DNA of 64,000 nt. It comes from JADFUS01 sp964600025. Its GTDB lineage: Bacteria > Bacteroidota > Bacteroidia > Bacteroidales > Rikenellaceae. The notes under the pieces are model-generated. The model was given only the letters and a program-made list of their open reading frames with translations, did no database searches and was not told the DNA's origin. Below are positions 33,741-42,005 of the stretch, one piece after another; the stretch's first letter is position 1; every line of letters starts with the position of its first letter. The position numbers and the translations under genes are program-made. The stretch is taken from assembly GCA_964600025.1 (NCBI GenBank), contig CAZRHJ010000005.1, positions 1 through 64,000 on the forward strand. The letters are read 5' to 3'.

Positions 33741-33914
33741 TGTCCGCTAAAAACGAAACTCGCCTATCTTGTCTATTTCGCCGATGCTCATAACTCACGT
33801 ACGCCAGTACGCTACGTTATGACCATCAGCAAAATAGCCTAAGAGATCCGAGTTTATTGGGAGCTTGTAAGATTTAGGAAAGATAAAAATTCTAAAAATC
33901 GTTTTTATCGGACA
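33741..33914 (+). repeat. Most complete copy of the dispersed palindromic element (174 bp)
   Basis: The terminal inverted repeat is TGTCCGCTAAAAACGA and TCGTTTTTATCGGACA (16 bp, one mismatch). Inner arms also pair: CTCG with CGAG, CTATTTCGCCGATG with CATCAGCAAAATAG (two mismatches), and TCATAAC with GTTATGA. They close on a short centre rich in ACGTA and GTACGC. The element therefore folds on itself nearly end to end. It has no reading frame and is non-autonomous. Confidence 0.85.
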
Positions 33915-33929
33915 ACAATAAAACAAAAT

Positions 33930-33953
33930 AAGGTGCAATATATATTGCACCTT
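33930..33953. terminator. Perfect 24-bp palindrome, bidirectional terminator
   Basis: Each half is AAGGTGCAATAT or its complement, followed by TATTTTTG on the plus strand. It sits between the convergent YgjP-like and gpmI genes, and 16 bp from the repeat copy. Confidence 0.8.
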
Positions 33954-33975
33954 ATTTTTGTTATAGAATTGGGGA

Positions 33976-35496
33976 TTATACCAATGCTTTACCTGTCATA
34001 TCGGCTGGTTGTTCAACGCCCATAATTTTTAGGACAGTAGGAGCAACGTCTGCCAATATTCCACTTTCTACATTTTTAATTTCGTCAGAAACTACAATAA
34101 ATGGAACTGGGTTAAGTGAGTGAGCAGTGTTTGGAGTGCCATCTGCGTTTACCGCAAAATCTGCGTTTCCGTGGTCGGCAGTAACAAGTACTGTGTATCC
34201 GTTTGCTCTTGCAGCTTCGATAACCTCTTTTGCACACTCATCAACAGCTTTAACCGCTTTGATAATTGCCTCGTAAATACCAGTGTGTCCCACCATATCG
34301 CCGTTAGCAAAGTTTAGACATACAAAATCAAACTCGTTTTTGTTAAGCTCTTTGATAATTGCGTCTTTTACCTCGTAAGCACTCATTTCTGGTTTAAGAT
34401 CATAAGTTGCAACTTTTGGAGAGTTAATCAAAACTCTTTCTTCGCCTTCGTAAGGTTCTTCACGACCACCGTTAAAGAAGAATGTAACGTGAGCGTATTT
34501 TTCTGTTTCTGCTATGTGTAACTGTTTAAGGTTGTTGTTTGCAACAACTTCGCCCAATGTGTTTTTAACGTTTTCTTTGTCGTAAACTACATTTACATTT
34601 TTGAAGTTTTCGTCGTAAGGAGTCATTGTCAAATAATACACATCTTTGATAGTGTGCATACCTTGTTCTGGCATATCTTGCTCTGCAAAAACTTGTGTAA
34701 TCTCACGACCTCTGTCGCTACGGTAGTTAAAACAAAATACTACATCGCCTTGTTTGATTGTGCCAACAGGATTTTGGTTTTCATCAACACAAACAATCGG
34801 TTTGATAAATTCGTCAGTAACTCCTGCATCATAAGAATTTTGGATAGCCTCGATTGGGTTTTGAGTTTTTGTGCCTTTGCCATCTACAAGCAAATCGTAA
34901 GCCTCTTTTACTCTTTCCCATCTTTTATCTCTGTCCATTGCCCAGTAACGACCAACTACACTTGCGAGTTTGCCGTTAGATTTTGCCATATAGTCCAATA
35001 GAGATTGAACGTAGCCTTTACCGCTTTTTGGGTCTGTATCACGACCGTCCATAAATGCGTGTACGAATACATCTTTAACTCCGTATTCTTTTGTTACATC
35101 ACAAAGAGTATATACGTGTTTGTCCAAAGAGTGAACCCCACCGTCAGACATTAAGCCCATAAGGTGAACAGCTTTGCCATTTTCGGCAGCATATTTAAAC
35201 GCTTTTTCAATAACGGGATTTTTTGCAATCGAACCGTCATTACAAGCTTTGTTAATTTTTACTAAATCTTGATAAACAACTCTACCAGCACCCAAATTTA
35301 AGTGTCCTACCTCTGAGTTACCCATTTGACCATCTGGCAAACCTACATTCTCGCCACAAGTCAAAAGTTGTGATACGGGGTATTTTGTTTGCAGTGAGCT
35401 GATATATTCTGCATTTGCAGTTGTGATAGCATCGCTATGGCTCTTGTCGCCATTTCCCCAGCCATCTAAAATCATCAATAAAACTTTGTTTTTCAT
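33976..35496 (-). CDS. gpmI: 2,3-bisphosphoglycerate-independent phosphoglycerate mutase
   Basis: A 506-residue glycolytic enzyme that interconverts 3- and 2-phosphoglycerate through a phosphoserine intermediate at Ser61 (GNSEVGHLN). Metal-binding motifs are MILDGWG at 8-14, RSDRGREI near 263 and TADHGNAD near 445. Normal length for the family. It is transcribed alone from a well-formed promoter that is back to back with that of the next gene. Confidence 0.97.
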   Translation of the reverse strand: MKNKVLLMILDGWGNGDKSHSDAITTANAEYISSLQTKYPVSQLLTCGENVGLPDGQMGNSEVGHLNLGAGRVVYQDLVKINKACNDGSIAKNPVIEKAFKYAAENGKAVHLMGLMSDGGVHSLDKHVYTLCDVTKEYGVKDVFVHAFMDGRDTDPKSGKGYVQSLLDYMAKSNGKLASVVGRYWAMDRDKRWERVKEAYDLLVDGKGTKTQNPIEAIQNSYDAGVTDEFIKPIVCVDENQNPVGTIKQGDVVFCFNYRSDRGREITQVFAEQDMPEQGMHTIKDVYYLTMTPYDENFKNVNVVYDKENVKNTLGEVVANNNLKQLHIAETEKYAHVTFFFNGGREEPYEGEERVLINSPKVATYDLKPEMSAYEVKDAIIKELNKNEFDFVCLNFANGDMVGHTGIYEAIIKAVKAVDECAKEVIEAARANGYTVLVTADHGNADFAVNADGTPNTAHSLNPVPFIVVSDEIKNVESGILADVAPTVLKIMGVEQPADMTGKALV

Positions 35497-35524
35497 AATA
35501 TTTCTTATCTTCTAAAAATCTTTG

Positions 35525-35555
35525 CAAAGATAGTTAATTTTTAGCTATCATCAAA
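35525..35555 (-). promoter_or_regulatory. Promoter of gpmI
   Basis: On the minus strand the sequence is TTTG (35555-35552), N19, TATCTTTG (35532-35525). Its -33 box is only 4 bp from the -33 box of the divergent gene. Confidence 0.75.
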
Positions 35556-35559
35556 TATC

Positions 35560-35590
35560 TTTGATATTTATAAATATTAAATTAATTTTG
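35560..35590 (+). promoter_or_regulatory. Promoter of the HsdR-N-type gene
   Basis: TTTG (35560-35563), N19, TAATTTTG (35583-35590), 17 nt before the ATG at 35608. The two -33 boxes sit in a dyad ATCAAA-TATC-TTTGAT. Confidence 0.7.
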
Positions 35591-35607
35591 TGGGACAATA
35601 ATTTTTT

Positions 35608-36060
35608 ATGGATTTAAAGATTAACATACCAACTGCTCAACTTTCTATCAAAACGATAGAAAATCAAAAGAAAATTTTTGATGTTTTTCGTCGAAAATGG
35701 GTTGCTTTTACGCCCGAAGAATATGTGCGTCAGAGTTTGGCTCATTTTCTTGTTAATTATAAATCTTATCCCAAAGAATTGATAGCAGTGGAGTATAGTT
35801 TTTCGCTTTCGACTGGCAAAAAATTCAGAGCAGATATAGTGGTTTTTGACAAAGAGTTTCGTCCTGTGCTACTTGTAGAATGTAAATCTCCGAGTGTCAA
35901 AATATCCGAGAGTGTACTCAAACAATTAACCATATACAATTCTCACATCAAATCTAAGAATGTTATGGTAACTAATGGTATTAATCACTATTTTTTGACA
36001 AGTGAAGATGCTATTAATTATGCTTATAGCTCCGAAATAAAGGATTATAACTCTTTGTAG
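35608..36060 (+). CDS. Small protein with type I restriction HsdR N-terminal nuclease fold
   Basis: A 150-residue stand-alone protein of the HSDR_N_2 type. It has a PD-(D/E)xK arrangement: Asp76 in FRADIVV, then Glu91 and Lys93 in LLVECKSP. No helicase or methylase domain is present here or next door. Such small proteins are widespread in Bacteroidetes and their role is unproven; DNA repair is as likely as restriction. It converges on a GNAT gene 17 bp downstream with no visible terminator. Confidence 0.85.
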   Translation: MDLKINIPTAQLSIKTIENQKKIFDVFRRKWVAFTPEEYVRQSLAHFLVNYKSYPKELIAVEYSFSLSTGKKFRADIVVFDKEFRPVLLVECKSPSVKISESVLKQLTIYNSHIKSKNVMVTNGINHYFLTSEDAINYAYSSEIKDYNSL

Positions 36061-36077
36061 GTTATTATAATTACACT

Positions 36078-36602
36078 TCAAAAAGTGATTTTATTAAATA
36101 ATTGCATACAAACTACGCTTTGCCATTTGTTGTTCTCAAACAGCCAATCACGTTTTGTGCCACAGTTTTGGTATCCAAGTTTTTCAAAAAGTTTTATGCT
36201 ATTTGTGTTATCTTCTTGAATCTCCACATAAATTTGGTGCAGAGAAAGTGAGTTGAAACAAAATTTGTGGATTTTTTCTAATGCCATTTGTGCATAGCCT
36301 TTTTGGCGGTGTTGTGGTGGGTAAATCATAATTCCGAGTCCAACTCTTTTGTTTATTGGGTCAAAATCAAATAAATCTACTGTGCCAACCCTTTGTAAAT
36401 CATTGTTTTCTATAATAAATCTTTTCTGATAGCTAATAGTTATATCTTGATGAGAGTTTTCTATAAAACGTTTTAAATCATATTTAGAGAAATAGTTTTT
36501 TTGTCCGCCATAAACCCACGTTTGAGGATTATTTTCTACATCGTATAAATAATCCAAGTCTTCTGGTTCTAATGCTCTAATTGCGATATTTTCTATTGTC
36601 AT
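36078..36602 (-). CDS. GNAT family N-acetyltransferase (SpeG/RimJ-like)
   Basis: A 174-residue acetyltransferase. It starts IRALEPEDLDYLYDVENN, typical of the RimJ/RimL/SpeG group. The acetyl-CoA loop is GLGIMIYPPQHRQKGYA near 90-106, and NSIKLFEKLGYQNCG closes the fold. The acceptor could be a polyamine or protein N-terminus and cannot be chosen here. A TATATTTG box at 36627-36620 on the minus strand lies 18 nt before the start. Confidence 0.87.
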   Translation of the reverse strand: MTIENIAIRALEPEDLDYLYDVENNPQTWVYGGQKNYFSKYDLKRFIENSHQDITISYQKRFIIENNDLQRVGTVDLFDFDPINKRVGLGIMIYPPQHRQKGYAQMALEKIHKFCFNSLSLHQIYVEIQEDNTNSIKLFEKLGYQNCGTKRDWLFENNKWQSVVCMQLFNKITF

Positions 36603-36619
36603 AGTTCAAAAAATTTCTA

Positions 36620-36627
36620 CAAATATA
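36620..36627 (-). promoter_or_regulatory. -7 box of the GNAT gene
   Basis: The minus-strand sequence TATATTTG matches TAnnTTTG. No clear -33 TTG is present. Confidence 0.4.
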
Positions 36628-36669
36628 AAAAATATTGCGTTGTTTATCTACTTAAATGCTTATTTTATC

Positions 36670-36677
36670 TATATTTG
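36670..36677 (+). promoter_or_regulatory. Possible -7 box of the M14 peptidase gene
   Basis: TATATTTG matches TAnnTTTG and would give a leader of about 65 nt. A -33 box at normal spacing was not found. Confidence 0.35.
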
Positions 36678-36747
36678 TCTAATTTTAATGTTATGTGTGA
36701 AATTTTTGCATATCTTTAAGGAAAAGAAATTTTAAATACTACTAAAT

Positions 36748-39330
36748 ATGAAAAAACTTTTTACTTTTGTTTTGGCTTTGTTTGTGCCTATTATTTTGAT
36801 GGCACAATATAAGGGAGAAAACATAGCGTATTTTATGCCCAAAGGCGACCATACCTATAACCCTGCAATTACAACGCCAGTAGACTTCTTTGGATTTGAA
36901 TTGGGCGGTCAGCACGTTACAACTTCTCAAATCTACAATTATCTTGAATTGTTGTCCGAGCAATCTGAGCGTTTTAGCTTTGAATATCACGGATACTCTT
37001 ATGAGAAAAGACCTTTTATGTATGTTACTATCACGAGTAAACAAAATCACGAAAACATAGATGCGATTGTCCAAAAACACCACGATTTTATAGACCCTAC
37101 CGATAAATCTAAAAAATCAACTGAGGGTATGCCTGTTGTTGTATGGTTGGGATATAGCGTTCACGGAAACGAAGCATCGGGTATAAATGGGGCAGTTGCC
37201 GCAGCATATTTTTTGGCAGCGGCACAAGGAGATGAGATTGAAAATATAATGAATAATTCAGTTATTATTCTCCACCCAATTATCAATCCAGACGGAAGTG
37301 ATAGATTTGCCTCTTGGGTTAATTCAAACAGAAGTTTTACAAGTGTGTCAGACCCAATGTCGAGGGAGTTTAATCAACCTTGGCCGGGAAGTCGCTCAAA
37401 TCACTATTGGTTTGACTTGAATCGTGATATTTTGTATGTTCAGCACCCAGAGAGTCAATCAAAAGTTGATATGTATTCAAAATGGTTGCCAAACGTTGTG
37501 AACGACCACCACGAGCAAGGTTCAAATTCTCATTTCTTTTTTATGCCGGGAGTGAAATCTCGTACAAACATTCTTACTCACCGAGATAACTGGGACTTGA
37601 CAAACAAAGTTGCTATGTTCCACGCTAAGGAGCTTGATAATGTGCAAACAATGTATTTCAAAGGTGAAAACTTTGATGACTATTATTATGGTAAGGGGTC
37701 TACTTACCCTGATATTCACGGGGCAGTTGGTATGTTGTTTGAACAAGGTTCATCACGTGGACATATTCGTATGACAACAAACGGTGTTTTGACTTTGGCA
37801 ATGGGTTCTCGTAACCAAACACTTACTTCTATATCTTCTATCAAAGCTGCTGTGGCAATGAGAGAGGAACTTCTAAACCACCAAAGAGAGTCTTATCGTG
37901 AGGCTTACGTTGAGAATCAATCAAAAGGATTTGACGGATATATCATCGGTGGCAAAAACTCAAAAGGAGTAAACAAAATGTTTTTGGATATTCTTCTTCG
38001 TCAAGGTATCGAAGTTTATCAACTTAACAATACAGTGAAGAGTGATAGAATGGCTTTTGATAAAGAAAACTCATATTTTGTTCCAGCTGCTCAGAAAGAA
38101 ACTCGTAAATTAAATACTATATTCGAAAATGCAACAAAATTCATTGATAGTTCTTTCTATGATATTAGTGCTTGGACACTTACAGAGGCTGCAAATATCA
38201 ACACTATAAAAGTAAATGGTAACTATAAAGGTCAAAAACTAACTTCTATTGTTCATAACGAAGGTCTTGTATATGGCGAGAAATCTGATTTTGGATATTT
38301 GATGCCACTTAATGAATATTTTGCTCACAAAGCTATTTATGAGCTACAATCACAAGGTTTGAGAGTAAAAGTTGCTACAAGAGCATTTGAATTTGAAACA
38401 ACAAATGGAGTAAAAACATTTGATAATGGTACTATTCTTGTTCAAGTCCCAAATCAAACTCTTAGTTCGTTTGAGATAAGTGAATTAGTTAAATCTATTT
38501 CTCAGAAATATTCTATTGATTTTTATGCACTAAACTCTGGCGGAAGTGAGAGTATTCAGATTGGTAGTGGTGCGTTTACTTTGGTTCGTCAGCCAAAAGT
38601 TGCTCTTTTGACTGGTAATGGTATTCGTTCACTCGAAGCTGGTGAGGCGTGGTTCTTGTTTGACCAACGTATGCAAATGCCTTTGACATTATTAGATGTT
38701 TCGTATGTTTCGGAGCAAACGCTCGAAAACTACAACACCCTTCTTGTATATGGTAATCCACAGTTGAGTGCATCTGCACGTGTAGCGTTGAAAGTGTGGT
38801 GTCAAAACGGGGGAACAATTATTACTAATGTTGCAGGTGTTAGAATGACAAATGAGATGGGATTGACTGGTCTTGTTGCGAAAGAAAATAAATATACAAA
38901 CTTCATTACAAACTATTCTTATGTTAATCAAAAATCTGTTGGTGCAGGACGTAGCATAGGTGGTGTTATACTTAGAAGTAGTATTGATACTTCTCACCCA
39001 CTTTGTTATGGATACAACCAAGCGTATTTGTCTGTATTCCATTCTGGTACAACTTTCTTCAAAGATGTTAAGGATAAATTTAATATGCCATTACGTTACA
39101 CAAAAAATCCAGTTGTTAGTGGATATGTATCGAAAGACAATGTTAAGAATATAGACCAATCTTCATCGCTTTATGTTGGTTCGGCTGGTAGAGGAAAAGT
39201 AGTAGTATTTGTTTCAAATCCTAATTTTAGAGGATTTTGGTTTGGAACGCAAAAACTATTTTACAATGCTATTTTCTTCTCTCCTAATGTTAATGCACAA
39301 AAGATACAAAGCGTAGAAATAAAAAAATAA
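36748..39330 (+). CDS. Secreted M14 family zinc carboxypeptidase-like protein
   Basis: An 860-residue exported protein. The signal peptide covers 1-20 (ends LMAQ). Zinc ligands His139 and Glu142 are in SVHGNEASG, with a later His254/His255 in NDHHEQG as the likely third ligand. HPIINPDGSDRF and NSNRS match the substrate-binding stretch of M14 enzymes. The long C-terminal half (about 480-860) is beta-rich and may be a substrate or surface domain. It probably trims peptides outside the cytoplasm and adds to the S9 and C69 set in this window. Confidence 0.9.
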   Translation: MKKLFTFVLALFVPIILMAQYKGENIAYFMPKGDHTYNPAITTPVDFFGFELGGQHVTTSQIYNYLELLSEQSERFSFEYHGYSYEKRPFMYVTITSKQNHENIDAIVQKHHDFIDPTDKSKKSTEGMPVVVWLGYSVHGNEASGINGAVAAAYFLAAAQGDEIENIMNNSVIILHPIINPDGSDRFASWVNSNRSFTSVSDPMSREFNQPWPGSRSNHYWFDLNRDILYVQHPESQSKVDMYSKWLPNVVNDHHEQGSNSHFFFMPGVKSRTNILTHRDNWDLTNKVAMFHAKELDNVQTMYFKGENFDDYYYGKGSTYPDIHGAVGMLFEQGSSRGHIRMTTNGVLTLAMGSRNQTLTSISSIKAAVAMREELLNHQRESYREAYVENQSKGFDGYIIGGKNSKGVNKMFLDILLRQGIEVYQLNNTVKSDRMAFDKENSYFVPAAQKETRKLNTIFENATKFIDSSFYDISAWTLTEAANINTIKVNGNYKGQKLTSIVHNEGLVYGEKSDFGYLMPLNEYFAHKAIYELQSQGLRVKVATRAFEFETTNGVKTFDNGTILVQVPNQTLSSFEISELVKSISQKYSIDFYALNSGGSESIQIGSGAFTLVRQPKVALLTGNGIRSLEAGEAWFLFDQRMQMPLTLLDVSYVSEQTLENYNTLLVYGNPQLSASARVALKVWCQNGGTIITNVAGVRMTNEMGLTGLVAKENKYTNFITNYSYVNQKSVGAGRSIGGVILRSSIDTSHPLCYGYNQAYLSVFHSGTTFFKDVKDKFNMPLRYTKNPVVSGYVSKDNVKNIDQSSSLYVGSAGRGKVVVFVSNPNFRGFWFGTQKLFYNAIFFSPNVNAQKIQSVEIKK

Positions 39331-39360
39331 TAAAATATTTAATTACTAATAAAGAAAATG

Positions 39361-39380
39361 TTACCTTTGTGCGAAGGTAA
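39361..39380 (+). terminator. Short hairpin after the M14 gene
   Basis: TTACCTT-TGTGCG-AAGGTAA forms a 7-bp stem. It lies 10 bp before a stronger terminator, and the two may act together. Confidence 0.45.
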
Positions 39381-39389
39381 CTTAATGTG

Positions 39390-39418
39390 AGGAGTGCCAA
39401 TTTTATATTGGCACTCCT
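39390..39418 (+). terminator. Terminator of the M14 peptidase gene
   Basis: AGGAGTGCCAAT at 39390-39401 pairs with ATTGGCACTCCT around a 5-nt loop, followed by a run of T. It lies inside the spurious 5' extension of the VanZ reading frame. Confidence 0.85.
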
Positions 39419-39431
39419 TTTTTGTGAAAAA

Positions 39432-39833
39432 ATGAGAAAATATATAAAATTTTTACATAATAATCGTGTCAAAATACTATGGTTTTTGTGTTTTGGAGCA
39501 ATTTTATTTTTGACATTGTCAAAATTTGATAATACTCCCAAAGTCCCAAAAATAGAAAATCTTGACAAGGTAGTACATTTCTTAATGTTCTTTGCTATGG
39601 CGTTTTTGGGCAGGGTAGTGATAATCAAAACCCGTAATGATAGCTTTCCTTGGAACATTGCAAACTTTGTTTGTGTATGTATTATGGGTGGAATGATAGA
39701 ACTTTTACAGCCATATTTTGGAAGGGAATGTTCTTTGATGGATTTTGTTGCAGATGTGGCAGGAGTATTTGTTGCGGTGTTTGTTACAAAATTTATTTAT
39801 TTCAAATTCATAAAAAAGTTTTTACACATCTAA
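39432..39833 (+). CDS. VanZ-like small membrane protein
   Basis: A 133-residue protein with about four hydrophobic helices. ILFLTLSKFDNTPKVPKIENLDKVVHFLMFFAMAFLG shows the VanZ-family K-x-x-H pattern after the first helix, and IELLQPYFGRECSLMDFVADVAGV the conserved second half. The family name comes from teicoplanin resistance, but most members have no known role. The ATG at 39432 is chosen because the upstream extension is a terminator. Confidence 0.82.
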   Translation: MRKYIKFLHNNRVKILWFLCFGAILFLTLSKFDNTPKVPKIENLDKVVHFLMFFAMAFLGRVVIIKTRNDSFPWNIANFVCVCIMGGMIELLQPYFGRECSLMDFVADVAGVFVAVFVTKFIYFKFIKKFLHI

Positions 39834-39841
39834 AAAATCAT

Positions 39842-39849
39842 TATCTTTG
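39842..39849 (+). promoter_or_regulatory. -7 box of the metal/cofactor importer operon
   Basis: TATCTTTG ends only 5 nt before the ATG at 39855, so a transcript from it would have virtually no leader. No strong -33 box is visible. Confidence 0.45.
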
Positions 39850-39854
39850 TGGCT

Positions 39855-40979
39855 ATGAAAAAAATATTGTTTTTTTTTGTTGCAGTGTTATGTGTTGTTT
39901 CTTGCAATAATCCTAAATCAAATAAAATAACTGAGCCTAACTTGTTTACCAAACTAAGTTATGCAAAATTATTCTCTATTTCACAACTCGATTCGTGTAG
40001 AGTTTTGGAGGTTACAAATCCTTGGGATACTACCAAACTACTTGCTACTTATGTGCTTGTACACAAAGACTCTATTGTTCCCAAAAATCTTCCAGCAGGA
40101 AAATTAATTCGTGTTCCTCTGAAAAACATTGCTCTGTTTGGTGCAGTAGAGGCTGGAAATTTTGTTACTCTTGGCAAAGAAAACACTATTTTGGCAGTTA
40201 CTGACTCAAAATACATTCGTATTCCACTTATAGATAGTGCAGTAGCATCTGGCAAAATCATAGACCTTGGTACAACCCAAAAACCAAATATCGAAAAAAT
40301 CCTTACATCATCTGTGGAGGCAGTTTTTTTGTCGCCTCACCCCAGTGCCTCTTACACAACACTTAGCGAAGTTGGAATTACTCTTGTAGAGGGAGTTAGT
40401 TATATGGAAAACAGCCCTCTTGGTCGCAGTGAATGGATTAAATTTTTTGCAGAGTTTGTGTGCGAAACAGAGTCAGGAAACAGAATATTTGAAGATATTG
40501 AACAGAAATATAATTCAACCAAAGAAATAGTTTCGAAAGTTGGAGAAAAATACACATTACTTCCCGAAAAACGTTTTGGTCAAACTTGGTGGGTACCAGC
40601 AGGAGGTAGCTATGCAGCACAAATCTACAAAGACGCAGCTGCTAATTATATTTGGGCAAATGAAGGCGAAACGGGCTCTTTGGGATTGTCTTTCGAAGAG
40701 GTCTTTTTGAAAGCCTCAAATGCGGATTTTTGGCTTATGAGGTACTACAAAACAGATGGAGATTTAACTCTTTCAGAGCTTCAAACTGAGTATGAGTCGT
40801 ATTCTTATTTCAAAGCATTCAAACAACAAAATATTTATGCTGTAAATACCGCTACGAGTGATTATTATACTTATATCTCTATAAAACCTTATATTGAACT
40901 TAGGGATATAGCTATAATTCTCTATCCAGAGTTGTTTGGAGGAGAACAGACTACTTATTACAAAAGACTAAATAGATAA
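39855..40979 (+). CDS. ABC transporter substrate-binding lipoprotein (FecB/BtuF type)
   Basis: A 374-residue class III binding lipoprotein. The signal peptide ends in VVSC with lipidated Cys17. Two lobes are joined by a long helix; PNIEKILTSSVEAVFLS and GRSEWIKFFAEFVCETE are the regions that line the cleft and contact the permease. The ATG at 39855 gives a clean signal sequence; a GTG two codons earlier is less likely. It is followed by FecCD-type permease and ATPase genes. The ligand may be an iron chelate, haem or a corrinoid and is not decided by the sequence. Confidence 0.88.
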   Translation: MKKILFFFVAVLCVVSCNNPKSNKITEPNLFTKLSYAKLFSISQLDSCRVLEVTNPWDTTKLLATYVLVHKDSIVPKNLPAGKLIRVPLKNIALFGAVEAGNFVTLGKENTILAVTDSKYIRIPLIDSAVASGKIIDLGTTQKPNIEKILTSSVEAVFLSPHPSASYTTLSEVGITLVEGVSYMENSPLGRSEWIKFFAEFVCETESGNRIFEDIEQKYNSTKEIVSKVGEKYTLLPEKRFGQTWWVPAGGSYAAQIYKDAAANYIWANEGETGSLGLSFEEVFLKASNADFWLMRYYKTDGDLTLSELQTEYESYSYFKAFKQQNIYAVNTATSDYYTYISIKPYIELRDIAIILYPELFGGEQTTYYKRLNR

Positions 40980-40983
40980 AAAA

Positions 40984-42003
40984 GTGAAAGACAGAATTAA
41001 ACTGATATTTTTGGTTGTTTTGGGGATATGTTTGTTTTTGGCAAATATATTCTTTGGTTCTGTTTCTCTTGATACTGCTGATGTTTGGAATGCTTTGATA
41101 GGCAATTTTGAACCAAATACTCCGCAGTATGTTATAGTCAATTCCTCTCGATTACCACAAGCTATTACTGCTTTGTTGGCAGGAGCTGCACTTGCTATTT
41201 CTGGGCTTATGCTCCAAACTCTTTTCAATAACCCTTTGGCTGCCCCTTCTATTTTGGGTATTAGTGCTGGTAGTGGTTTGGGAGTTGCTGTGGTTATTTT
41301 GTTTTTGGGAGCTTCGGTTTCTTCCTTTGGACTTTATGGTTATTTATCTATTGTTTTTGGGGCAATGATTGGAGCAATGGCTGTGTTGTCCTTGCTTTTA
41401 CTTTTTTCGCTCAAAATCAAAAGTAATACTATGCTTTTGGTTATTGGTCTGATGATAAGTTATGTTACAGGTTCTATTGTCAGTCTTCTTAGTTATTTAT
41501 CTGAAAGCCACAACTTAGTGTCTTATGTGGTTTGGGGAATGGGAGATTATTCGAGTGTTAATTCCACTAATCTACTTTATTTTGTGGCGTTTATTCTCTT
41601 TGGGTTAATAGCTTCTGTATTGCTTACCAAATCCCTAAATGCACTTTTGTTGGGCGAGAAATATGCCCAAAACCTTGGACTTAATATCACACGAATACGT
41701 ATATTGGTACTTTTAGCAACTGGACTTTTGACAGCTATTGTTACGGCTTTTTGTGGGCCTATTGCTTTTATAGGGTTGGCAGTTCCGCATATAGCTCGAT
41801 TAATGTTTGCAACATCAAACCACAAATTACTTATCCCTTCGACTATTCTTTTGGGTGCGGTAGTTTCATTGGCTTGTAACTTGCTTACGGTAATAATAGT
41901 AAAAGGTAGCATTGTGCCTCTAAACGCAATTACTCCACTTATGGGTGCTCCTGTGATTATTTATGTGATTTTGAACAAGAAAAAAATAGCTTATTTTAAT
42001 TAG
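40984..42003 (+). CDS. FecCD/BtuC-type ABC transporter permease
   Basis: A 339-residue permease with about ten helices. Marks are SSRLPQAITALLAGAALAISGLMLQTLFNNPLA near 49-81, GISAGSGLG, and FCGPIAFIGLAVPHIAR near 257-273, the coupling-helix region. It begins with GTG, 4 nt after the binding-protein stop, and ends 2 nt before the ATPase gene. It forms the homodimeric channel of the importer. Confidence 0.93.
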   Translation: MKDRIKLIFLVVLGICLFLANIFFGSVSLDTADVWNALIGNFEPNTPQYVIVNSSRLPQAITALLAGAALAISGLMLQTLFNNPLAAPSILGISAGSGLGVAVVILFLGASVSSFGLYGYLSIVFGAMIGAMAVLSLLLLFSLKIKSNTMLLVIGLMISYVTGSIVSLLSYLSESHNLVSYVVWGMGDYSSVNSTNLLYFVAFILFGLIASVLLTKSLNALLLGEKYAQNLGLNITRIRILVLLATGLLTAIVTAFCGPIAFIGLAVPHIARLMFATSNHKLLIPSTILLGAVVSLACNLLTVIIVKGSIVPLNAITPLMGAPVIIYVILNKKKIAYFN

Positions 42004-42005
42004 TT

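Noticed and set aside
35608..36060. A type I restriction system
   Set aside because: Only a small HsdR-N-like protein is present. There are no HsdM, HsdS or helicase genes nearby.
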